Shown in pieces: positions 1-5,584 of a stretch of DNA of 6,550 bases. How positions within the stretch are numbered: position 1 is the first letter of the stretch; the number at the start of each line of letters is the position of its first letter. The notes under the pieces were generated by a model. It had not been told where the DNA came from. It ran no database searches and was given only the letters and a program-made list of their open reading frames with translations. A program made the translations under genes and the position numbers. Source of the DNA: Candidatus Methanoplasma sp. (GTDB lineage: Archaea; Thermoplasmatota; Thermoplasmata; Methanomassiliicoccales; Methanomethylophilaceae); the NCBI GenBank assembly GCA_031288985.1, contig JAITQH010000116.1, positions 1 to 6,550 of the forward strand. Direction: 5' to 3'.

Positions 1-621
1 AACCGCATACTCTCGCCCATGCAGGGCAGCGTGCTGCTGGATTCCAAGGACGTTGCCGATATGCGTTCCAGAGAACTTGCGAAGGTCATGGGGTATGTTC
101 CCCAGAATGCCGTCAATGAGTTCTCCACACCAACGGTCTATGAAGTGGTCATGATGGGCCGCCGCCCTCATTCCGTGGGTTGGCAGAGCAGCGAGAAGGA
201 CGACGCGATCGTCTGGGAGTCCCTGAAAGAACTGGGGGTGGAGGATCTGGCCTCCCGCCCCTTCAACAGGCTCAGCAGCGGGCAGACGCAGCGCGTTCTG
301 ATGGCGCGGGCGCTCACTCAGGAAGCCAAGATACTCCTTCTGGACGAGCCCACAAGCAATTTGGACATAAGATACCAGATCGAGGTGATGGACACGGTTC
401 GCGGCCTCGCCGAGAACAAGGGCGTGGGAGTGTGCGCCATAATACACGACATGGACGCCGCCATGAGGTATTGCGATAAGATAATCATGCTTGACAAAGG
501 CATGATCGTTGCCGCAGGGAGGACCGTCGACGTCCTGACGCCGAAGAACATACTTGCGACGTACGGCGTAAGCGTTGCGGTGGACACCAACTACGGCCGC
601 CCGCACATAATCGTTCTCTGA
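1..621 (+). CDS. ABC transporter ATP-binding protein, FecE/BtuD type (5' partial)
   Basis: ATPase subunit of an importer for iron-siderophore, haem or cobalamin-like chelates (COG1120 family), acting at the inner face of the membrane with a permease that is not in the window. The frame is open from base 1. The ATG at 19 is internal, because the preceding codons (NRILSP) continue the usual stretch after Walker A. The Walker A P-loop lies upstream, outside the window. Visible in order (numbering from base 1): Q-loop MGYVPQ ending at residue 35, then TVYEVVMMGRRPH, which is typical of the FecE group; signature LSSGQTQR from residue 91; Walker B ILLLDEP from 111 with D-loop SNLD; switch histidine in IIHD at 149. 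The C-terminus is complete (TGA 619-621). The methyltransferase gene starts 9 nt downstream, so the two are probably co-transcribed. The substrate cannot be read from this subunit. The family call is firm. Confidence 0.93.
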   Translation, partial: NRILSPMQGSVLLDSKDVADMRSRELAKVMGYVPQNAVNEFSTPTVYEVVMMGRRPHSVGWQSSEKDDAIVWESLKELGVEDLASRPFNRLSSGQTQRVLMARALTQEAKILLLDEPTSNLDIRYQIEVMDTVRGLAENKGVGVCAIIHDMDAAMRYCDKIIMLDKGMIVAAGRTVDVLTPKNILATYGVSVAVDTNYGRPHIIVL

Positions 622-630
622 GGCGCCGAT

Positions 631-1449
631 ATGGATCTTGTGAAAGAGTGGATGCATATGCGCGAAAAACACCCCTTTTTCGGAGAGGGGCTGAGCAGAG
701 AGAAGATCGCAGACATATGGGACAGGTCGGCCGAGACATACACCGACGGCAGGATGGGAGGAATACCCGATATGATCGTCAAACATATGGCCGACAGGCG
801 GATCCTCAGGAAAGATATCTCGATCATGGACATAGGGTGCGGACCCGGAACGTACGGACTGAGATTCTCGCCGCTGTCCGAGAGCGTGATATGCCTGGAC
901 AGGTCGCAGAGCATGCTGAACCGCCTTATGGAGCGATGCGGAGAGTGCGGCATGGACAACGTTTCATGCGTCGCGGCGGATTGGGAGGATTATTCTTCGG
1001 ATGCCAGATGCGGCGTGGCGTTCTCTTCCCTGTGTCCGCCGCTGAACTGTCCGGAGAACCTTCTGAAGATGGAAGATCATGCCGTCGAGTGGTGCGTCTA
1101 CGCCTCGTCCATGACCGACGACCGCGGATCGGTGCACATGGACATATGGAAGGAGTTCGGAAGGGATTACACCTTCAACGGATACAACACGGAATATCCG
1201 TACAGGTACCTGTCCTTCGCAGGACGCGATCCGGAGCTGACGGTGTTCGAGGTTCACGAACCATTTGAACAACCCGCGGAGGAGACGGTCTCATTCGAGA
1301 CGAAGAAATTCTCTGCGTACGAGTTTACGGGGGCGGAAGCCGAATCCGTCATCAGAAAGGTTGTGGAAAGGCATTCAAAGGACGGAATGGTGAGGTTTGA
1401 AGGAATAAAGAGGATAGGACTCCTCAAGTGGAGGCCTCCCGGATCCTGA
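631..1449 (+). CDS. Class I SAM-dependent methyltransferase next to ABC transporter
   Basis: A 272-residue protein of the Rossmann-fold SAM-dependent methyltransferase superfamily. Motif I is IMDIGCGPG at residues 65-73, followed by the acidic end of strand 2 (VICLD, D90) that normally binds the SAM ribose. AADWEDY (115-121) and the SSLCPPLN stretch (132-139) occupy the places of motifs II and III. About 60 residues precede the fold and about 100 follow it, so it is not a minimal methyltransferase. The ATG at 631 is preceded by GAGG at 620-623, 7 nt away and overlapping the transporter stop codon. This supports both the start and translation coupled to the ABC ATPase. It has no transmembrane segment and is presumably cytosolic. 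The methyl acceptor is not identifiable. From context I infer a role tied to the imported chelate (a metallophore or corrinoid). Confidence 0.85.
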   Translation: MDLVKEWMHMREKHPFFGEGLSREKIADIWDRSAETYTDGRMGGIPDMIVKHMADRRILRKDISIMDIGCGPGTYGLRFSPLSESVICLDRSQSMLNRLMERCGECGMDNVSCVAADWEDYSSDARCGVAFSSLCPPLNCPENLLKMEDHAVEWCVYASSMTDDRGSVHMDIWKEFGRDYTFNGYNTEYPYRYLSFAGRDPELTVFEVHEPFEQPAEETVSFETKKFSAYEFTGAEAESVIRKVVERHSKDGMVRFEGIKRIGLLKWRPPGS

Positions 1450-1461
1450 TCTGCGCGCCAT

Positions 1462-1479
1462 CGGACGCGCACGCGTCCG
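1462..1479. terminator. Perfect 8-bp inverted repeat between convergent genes
   Basis: CGGACGCG (1462-1469) and CGCGTCCG (1472-1479) are perfect reverse complements around a CA centre. The repeat lies 13 nt after the methyltransferase stop and 51 nt beyond the stop of the convergent HTH gene. Its place fits a two-way transcription end or mRNA 3'-end hairpin. There is no strong T-run on either side (only TTT at 1483-1485), and archaeal terminators are usually T-rich, so the terminator role is inferred from position. Confidence 0.35.
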
Positions 1480-1529
1480 CGGTTTGCAATCCCTGAAACC
1501 GTGCCGCAACAAGCGAACGCCGTCCGATT

Positions 1530-1859
1530 TCAGAACAGGGGGCACGACCTCTTGCTGCGGGGGTTGACGTCCACCACGAGCGGCCAATATCCTCTGAACA
1601 ACTTCTCTCTGTCTTCGAACTTTTCCAGCTTCGCCCTCGCGGAGCTTGCGAGATTGTACACTGTGGCCTTTGTAACGCCCAGGGCCTTGGAGAGATCGTT
1701 GGTGGATTCGAATCTGTCATCCGCCAGATAAACCCTGGCCTCGGCGTAGCTGAGGCCTCCGTTCTCCTGCAACATCCAGAGGGCCATGCCGTATCTGATC
1801 TGTTGAAACTCTTCGTGGGAGCACTCGCCGCCGTATGAAAACTCTGCGTCCATTACCAT
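1530..1859 (-). CDS. Small helix-turn-helix DNA-binding protein (sigma-70 region 4-like)
   Basis: A 109-residue protein with a predicted HTH at about residues 51-77 (ESTNDLSKALGVTKATVYNLASS). An amphipathic stretch precedes it (RYGMALWML, then LSYAEARVYLA), and a short basic tail ends in TGA (1530-1532). Its spacing (DLSKALGVTKATVYN) resembles sigma-70 region 4-like HTH proteins found in archaea. It probably binds DNA as a regulator; its targets are unknown. Two ATGs are possible, at 1859 and 1853. The first is preferred because a BRE/TATA element is centred about 28 bp upstream, placing the transcript start at or beside that ATG. No SD sequence is visible, consistent with a leaderless mRNA. 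A 7-bp dyad overlaps the start codon, suggesting autoregulation. It is convergent with the methyltransferase gene, so not in that operon. Confidence 0.75.
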   Translation of the reverse strand: MVMDAEFSYGGECSHEEFQQIRYGMALWMLQENGGLSYAEARVYLADDRFESTNDLSKALGVTKATVYNLASSARAKLEKFEDREKLFRGYWPLVVDVNPRSKRSCPLF

Positions 1860-1877
1860 GAATATATCAAATATTCA
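1859..1877. promoter_or_regulatory. Candidate operator: 7-bp dyad at the HTH gene start
   Basis: TGAATAT (1859-1865) and ATATTCA (1871-1877) are perfect inverted repeats separated by 5 bp. They cover the HTH gene's start codon and the predicted transcription start. A dimeric HTH protein bound here would block initiation, so self-repression is a natural hypothesis. The region is very AT-rich, so a chance dyad is possible. Confidence 0.4.
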
Positions 1878-1882
1878 ATGAG

Positions 1883-1895
1883 TATTTATTTCTTT
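1883..1895 (-). promoter_or_regulatory. BRE/TATA promoter of the HTH gene
   Basis: On the minus strand the sequence reads AAAGAAATAAATA across 1895-1883. This is a purine-rich BRE followed by an A/T-rich TATA box (AAATAAATA, 1891-1883) centred about 28 bp before the ATG at 1859. That is normal archaeal TATA-to-start spacing for a leaderless transcript. A second A/T block (ATTATATGATA, near 1908-1918) could serve a longer leader. Confidence 0.5.
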
Positions 1896-1985
1896 TTATT
1901 AAGTGTATCATATAATTCAAGAGCTGTTCAAATTCTCATCCTCTTTGTTGCAATGTGCGTCCTGAGGGACTCCCAGTTCGGAGGT

Positions 1986-2135
1986 TTATGGCCGTTCGCT
2001 CTGCATCCAGCCGGCAGATCGTAGGGGGAACTTCTTCGTCGGATATGCGGCAGCGAACTGCGCCGTCGCCTTGCCGTAAAACTCAGAAACGTCCGGCGCG
2101 AACCCCGGAATTTCGGGAAACGCAAAATCAATGAC
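1986..2135 (-). pseudogene. Start-less protein-like remnant downstream of tRNA-Ala
   Basis: A minus-strand frame from about 2135 to TAA (1986-1988) translates to about 49 residues. It includes IDFAFPEIPGFAPDV, then SEFYGKATAQFAAAYP and ending GWMQSERP. The composition and codon choice (mostly C/G-ending, mixed acidic, aromatic and alanine residues) resemble a real protein more than the arginine-rich shadow frames around it. No ATG, GTG or TTG precedes it before the tRNA gene. Just after its stop, another minus frame continues as KPPNWESLRTHIATKRM and ends at 1928-1930, suggesting an old frameshift. I do not recognise the family. It could be the 3' end of a gene cut off by insertion or deletion beside the tRNA, or chance. 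Confidence 0.35.
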
Positions 2136-2150
2136 CGTACCAGAACAGGA

Positions 2151-2227
2151 TGGTGGACAAGGCGAGATTCGAACTCGCGGCCTCTGCCTTGCGAAGGCAG
2201 CGATCTACCGGGCTGATCTACTTGCCC
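2151..2227 (-). tRNA. tRNA-Ala (anticodon CGC)
   Basis: A full cloverleaf on the minus strand. The acceptor stem GGGCAAG pairs with CTTGTCC and contains the G3:U70 wobble pair, the alanine identity element. The D-arm stem is GATC/GATC. The anticodon stem CTGCC/GGCAG carries loop TTCGCAA, giving anticodon CGC, which reads GCG. The variable loop is AGGCC. The T-arm GCGAG-TTCGAAT-CTCGC is perfect. Discriminator A73 and a genomically encoded CCA (2151-2153) follow. No intron is present. A TATA-like box lies about 31 bp upstream. A short T-run on the minus strand (2127-2124) may end the transcript. Confidence 0.96.
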
Positions 2228-2254
2228 ATCTTGAGTCGTGAGAGTCAGGCATAG

Positions 2255-2267
2255 AATATAATCTTTA
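2255..2267 (-). promoter_or_regulatory. TATA/BRE promoter of tRNA-Ala
   Basis: On the minus strand, TTATATT (2261-2255) preceded by AAAGA reads as an archaeal TATA box with a purine-rich BRE. It is centred about 31 bp upstream of the mature tRNA 5' end, so transcription would start a few bases before the tRNA. Confidence 0.55.
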
Positions 2268-2504
2268 TCCCTGTTTTCTTCAGGACATGCTTTCGCATCG
2301 GTCTCCGTTGCGAGAAGGAAGACAGACTTGTTGAAAGACAGAGGATCGCTGTCCAAAAAAGGGAACACGAGATCCAACACTTGGACTGTCGAACGCGGCA
2401 GATGACAATTGCATCGGTGGGTGTGAACACAACGAATCTTCAATTTTGCAACATCGAAGTTTTGAGTGGTTTTTCACATCGGAGATGCTTGGGAGAATGT
2501 TTCT

Positions 2505-2577
2505 GCCTGCGGAGTCCGTGAAGAACATTGCGCGTTTGAGTCCGCAGGCGCATCGATCCGGAAAGGGTGCGATGCGC
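2505..2577. repeat. Two abutting strong stem-loops (possible structured RNA)
   Basis: The first pair is GCCTGCGGA (2505-2513) with TCCGCAGGC (2541-2549), 9 bp perfect with a 27-nt loop. The second is GCGCATCG (2548-2555) with CGATGCGC (2570-2577), 8 bp perfect, with a possible further TCC/GGG inner stem around GGAAA. The two stems share only two bases, so they could nearly stack. No known archaeal RNA class (RNase P RNA, SRP RNA, C/D box) is recognisable. Confidence 0.4.
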
Positions 2578-2792
2578 AGGAACTGTGGAACGGCGGCAAA
2601 TCTCCGCATTGCATCCAAAGTTCGGCGGGAGCCTGTCCTACGCCTGAAAGAGGAATCGCCCTGTTTCCACGATGCGGCCCCATTGAAATGGGCTATGCGC
2701 ACCCGGATGATGCGGGCAGTGTTTTTGAGGTTTGGGAAAGAGTTTGGAGTTCGTTTCGCGGTACCCGCTCCCCGATCAATTCTTGCGGCCGT

Positions 2793-4628
2793 TCAGAGTT
2801 CGCAGCGCCTGCTGAGGTCCGTCGGCATGTACATCGGGCGCACGGGGTATCCTGCGGTCTCCTGCTTTATGCGTTCGATCAGACCTTCTACTGTGACGGC
2901 GGCATCCTTGTTCTCGGATCTGACGTAAGCCTTTAGGCTCCCGCTCTTCACTTCTTCCTCGCCGATGACGGCCGCATACGAACACCAGTCCTGCTTGGCC
3001 CTTCTGACCTTCTTGCCGACCGTCGCGTCCGTGTCGTCGATGGACACGCGTATGCCCGCCGCTCTCAGCTTTGAGGCCATATCCTGCGCCGCTTTTACGA
3101 AATCTCCCGTCAGGGGCATCAGACGCACCTGTTCCGGAGTGATCCACGTGGGGAGGTATCCGGGCACTCCCGTCTTTTCTATGCCGACCGCAGTGTCCAA
3201 ATGAGAATACATGAACCTCTCTATGGAGCCTATGACCGCGCAGTGCAGTATCACCGGGTATTGTTTCTCGCCCTTCTCGTCGGCATAGGTTATTCCGAAT
3301 CTCTTCGCATTCCCTATGTCTATCTGAACCGTGCCGATCTCTCTCGGTCTGTTCATCTGGTCAAGCAGGTGATACTCTATGTTCACGGTCCAATAGTAGT
3401 TGATGCCGTCAGGATACAGGTGGATGAGCGCGTCCTTCTTGTGCTGTCTGCACAATTTGACGATGAGATCCTTGTTGTCCTCGTAGGCCTGCCTGGAAGA
3501 GAAGTTCACGAGCATGTCGTAATCCCTTCCGATGTTCTCTATCTCCCAATAGATCTTGCCGTCCAACAGCGCAAAGTAGTCCTGCGCTTCGGGGACGTCC
3601 CTGCAAAGCACATGGAAGTCGGGCATGTTCAGCCTTCTCGATCTGAAGCAGAGCATGCATTCTCCGGACTGCTCGAGACGATATGAGTCCGCCACTTCGA
3701 ACGCCCCAAAAGGCATCTGTTTGTAGCTGACGTTCCAATTGCGGATCATGGCGAACTGCTGGTGGCATGCCGCGTATCTGAGCACAAAGCTCTTCTTGCC
3801 GGTGCTCACGGTGTAGAGCCTGTCTCCGAAGAGATCCGCGTGCTCTTTGACGGCGGGCTCGTCCAAAGAGAACATGTTGGTCCCCTTGACGTTGTAGACG
3901 TCTATGCCCGATGAGTTCACGATCTGCGTCGCATAATCCGAGATAAGATCGAACATCATGGCGCCGTGGGGCGCGAGGCACATGTGGCCCGCGTCGGACA
4001 TCGACTCCCACTGGATGCCGAACTTCCTGCAGAGCCTGAGGTATTCGGGTTCGCCTGCGGCGGGGGCCTCTTTTCCGAGAGCCTCCTTGTCGATCTTGAA
4101 CTTCATGCAGTCCGATCCTCCGGAGTAATCTCCGATCTCTATTTCCTTCCCTTCAGGGGTGAGGACGAAATAGGAGTCCTTGCCTTTGGGTGCGGATTTC
4201 TCCTCTTTTCCCTTGAAGTCTCTGGACAGCTCGGACAGCGGGTGCCCCTTGCATTTGACGTCGAACGCTTTGTACCATCCGAACGGTGCGCGTATGACCT
4301 CTGCGCCTGACGCGGCCACCATGTCTCTGATGAGATCGAGAAGCTCCACGCTCGCCTTTGGGCGGGCGAGATCGCTGCTCAGATGAGCATACGGATAGAG
4401 GAGCACGCGTTCGGCTCCAACCTTCTCTTTGGTGGAAAGTATGTCCTTGGAGGCCTCGGCGGCCACCTGGGGGATCTTCTTCTCATCGTCGCTTTCGACG
4501 GTGATGAAGACCACCAGAACCTCCTCCATCTTCCCGTTGTGCAGCTCTGCGGGAATGTCTTCGGCCGCTTTCGTCTTTTCTTTTGCCTCGAACTCCATCG
4601 AGTCGGCGTGAATGTACAGCGCTCTCAT
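2793..4628 (-). CDS. thrS: Threonyl-tRNA synthetase, archaeal type
   Basis: Charges tRNA-Thr with threonine; 611 residues, cytosolic, class II. Residues 1 to about 140 form the archaeal editing domain (D-aminoacyl-tRNA deacylase-like), which removes mischarged serine. H82 (in YAHLS), Y119-K120 (in WYKAFD) and E133 match its known functional residues. The catalytic core follows. Motif 2 lies in FVLRYAACHQQF...RNW, and the zinc ligands are C288, H339 (PDFHVLC) and H462 (VILHCAVIGS). Motif 3 is GSIERF at 467-472. The anticodon-binding domain runs from about 495 to the end. The ATG at 4626-4628 gives the conserved N-terminus MRALYIHADS. AAAGGA lies 11 nt upstream. It is separated from the upstream UPF0280 gene by 200 nt containing TATA-like boxes, so it probably has its own promoter. 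Confidence 0.97.
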   Translation of the reverse strand: MRALYIHADSMEFEAKEKTKAAEDIPAELHNGKMEEVLVVFITVESDDEKKIPQVAAEASKDILSTKEKVGAERVLLYPYAHLSSDLARPKASVELLDLIRDMVAASGAEVIRAPFGWYKAFDVKCKGHPLSELSRDFKGKEEKSAPKGKDSYFVLTPEGKEIEIGDYSGGSDCMKFKIDKEALGKEAPAAGEPEYLRLCRKFGIQWESMSDAGHMCLAPHGAMMFDLISDYATQIVNSSGIDVYNVKGTNMFSLDEPAVKEHADLFGDRLYTVSTGKKSFVLRYAACHQQFAMIRNWNVSYKQMPFGAFEVADSYRLEQSGECMLCFRSRRLNMPDFHVLCRDVPEAQDYFALLDGKIYWEIENIGRDYDMLVNFSSRQAYEDNKDLIVKLCRQHKKDALIHLYPDGINYYWTVNIEYHLLDQMNRPREIGTVQIDIGNAKRFGITYADEKGEKQYPVILHCAVIGSIERFMYSHLDTAVGIEKTGVPGYLPTWITPEQVRLMPLTGDFVKAAQDMASKLRAAGIRVSIDDTDATVGKKVRRAKQDWCSYAAVIGEEEVKSGSLKAYVRSENKDAAVTVEGLIERIKQETAGYPVRPMYMPTDLSRRCEL

Positions 4629-4692
4629 GAGACCATTGTTCCTTTGAATTCCGACAACTTCCCCACAGAAAGGGAGCCGTCACTTTTACTCG

Positions 4693-4715
4693 CATATTAT
4701 GGGGAGTATTAATAA
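4693..4715 (-). promoter_or_regulatory. Promoter region of thrS
   Basis: Two minus-strand TATA-like boxes precede thrS: TTATTAATA (4715-4707) and CATAATATG (4701-4693). They predict leaders of roughly 55 or 40 nt before the start codon at 4628. Which is used cannot be told from sequence. A local drop in G+C against flanking coding DNA supports a promoter here rather than read-through from UPF0280 alone. Confidence 0.45.
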
Positions 4716-4828
4716 GGTTGTAATGTCGGCCGTACGCCCGCTCCCCGCGCCGGGAACAGGCGTCATTCCGCATTGTTCGGCCGCGCATTCGGCCGTCGGC
4801 CATGTTGCAGTTCTGAACCGATCTGCAC

Positions 4829-5584
4829 TTATGAATACTGCCGCCGGACGCCCGGAATGTCCGCGGCGGTGATCCCGGTGATCAGAGACTCGTCGGCCAT
4901 GCAGGGAACGATGGGAGGCAGGCGGCCGCAGGAGGCGACCGCATCGCCGCAGAACGTCAGGCACCAAACCACCCCCGGTATTCCGCAGACGCGCTCTGAT
5001 GCGGGGCCGACGGCATCCTCCCCGGTCACCAGATTCCCGAACAGCGTTGCGCACGCGTCCGCCAGGGCGGCGTCGCCGCACATGACCGTGCATATCCTGC
5101 TCCGCCCAAAGGAGACGGACGGCCCGATCTCCCCGGATGACGAGCATATTCCTCTTATGCGATCCGATGGTTCCACCACCGCGCATACATGAGGGGAGCC
5201 GCTTCCCGCAAACAGCCCCACCCTCAGCGGACGGTCGTTCAGGAAGGCAATGTCCCCACCGTTGTCCACCACGGCGTACTCCGCCCCGTTGGACGCCATC
5301 GCAGACACGGCGTATTCGGATATCGCTCCCGCCACCGCCGCCATGGGGCCGACCCCCGCCGACACGGAAGCTCTGCACATGCCCGCCACCAAAGGATGTT
5401 CGTCTTTCGACGGGGGATACGGATCGTAAGTAATGCCGAAGAACGGATCCTGAACGATCTTGAGCTCCACGGCGCGTCTTGCCTCGAATATCGCCTCTTC
5501 GGCAATTCTTATGTATCTTTCCTCGGAACAGATCGCGACGGCGGTCTCCTTCACCTCGAAGTGCCGGCGGACAACGCGGCTCAT
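4829..5584 (-). CDS. UPF0280 / COG2122 family protein (ApbE-like fold)
   Basis: A 251-residue member of the UPF0280 (COG2122) family, distantly related to the flavin transferase ApbE. Diagnostic blocks are SAGVGPMAAVAGAISE (75-90), VDNGGDI (106-112), GICSSSGEIGPSVSFG (145-160) and DAALADACATLFGN (171-184). It has no signal peptide or membrane span. There are 12 cysteines, which is many for its size. From memory, COG2122 proteins have been tied genetically to sulfide assimilation and homocysteine synthesis in Methanosarcina acetivorans; the exact reaction is not settled. The ATG overlaps the comDE stop as ATGA (5584-5581). GGGGAG sits 3 nt before it, inside a CCCGCGCGGG palindrome (5591-5600). 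This implies translational coupling with comDE and a shared role in sulfur or coenzyme M metabolism. It ends in TAA. Confidence 0.85.
   Translation of the reverse strand: MSRVVRRHFEVKETAVAICSEERYIRIAEEAIFEARRAVELKIVQDPFFGITYDPYPPSKDEHPLVAGMCRASVSAGVGPMAAVAGAISEYAVSAMASNGAEYAVVDNGGDIAFLNDRPLRVGLFAGSGSPHVCAVVEPSDRIRGICSSSGEIGPSVSFGRSRICTVMCGDAALADACATLFGNLVTGEDAVGPASERVCGIPGVVWCLTFCGDAVASCGRLPPIVPCMADESLITGITAADIPGVRRQYS

Larger units (their letters stand above)
2228..2792. other. 565-bp gap between tRNA-Ala and thrS with no convincing gene
   Basis: Apart from the tRNA promoter, I find no gene I can defend here. Several frames on both strands stay open for 200-480 nt, but they overlap one another and the end of thrS. 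They lack a good SD, are rich in Cys/Arg/Ser and show no clear codon bias. The stretch does hold strong stem-loops (2505-2577, listed separately), a smaller hairpin at 2679-2692 (CCATT/AATGG core) and a T6 run on the minus strand (2360-2355). That T-run could be the thrS transcript end, about 430 nt beyond its stop codon. It may be a decayed mobile element, a structured RNA locus or a degraded gene; the sequence does not decide. Confidence 0.5.

Noticed and set aside
1700..1725. tRNA T-loop-like sequence (TTCGAATC followed by CCACCA on the minus strand)
   Set aside because: The flanking bases do not form a T-stem, no other tRNA arms are present, and it lies inside the intact HTH coding frame.
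1988..2134. A 48-codon plus-strand ORF with a GGAGG just before its ATG
   Set aside because: The SD is only 3 nt from the ATG, the product is Arg/Ser/Thr/Pro-rich with no recognisable feature, and the opposite strand reads more like protein. Chance is more likely.
1928..2443. Minus-strand open frame of 171 codons running across the tRNA gene
   Set aside because: It spans the entire tRNA-Ala gene and its promoter, and its product is Arg/Ser/Cys-rich. Only the part beyond the tRNA was kept, as a possible frameshifted remnant.
2555..2575. CCGGAAAGGG motif resembling the SRP RNA helix 8 loop
   Set aside because: The required asymmetric AGCAG loop and flanking SRP pairings are missing, and the motif sits within a simple hairpin loop.
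2446..2936. Two overlapping plus-strand open frames of about 160 codons
   Set aside because: Both run into the 3' end of thrS on the opposite strand. One starts at a GTG directly after a stop, neither has an SD, and codon use is not biased. No motif recognised.
4726..4801. Repeated TCGGCCG motif (4726, 4777, 4789) in the UPF0280-thrS gap
   Set aside because: It is a short G+C-rich palindrome in a G+C-rich stretch, irregularly spaced. It is too weak to call a repeat array or operator.
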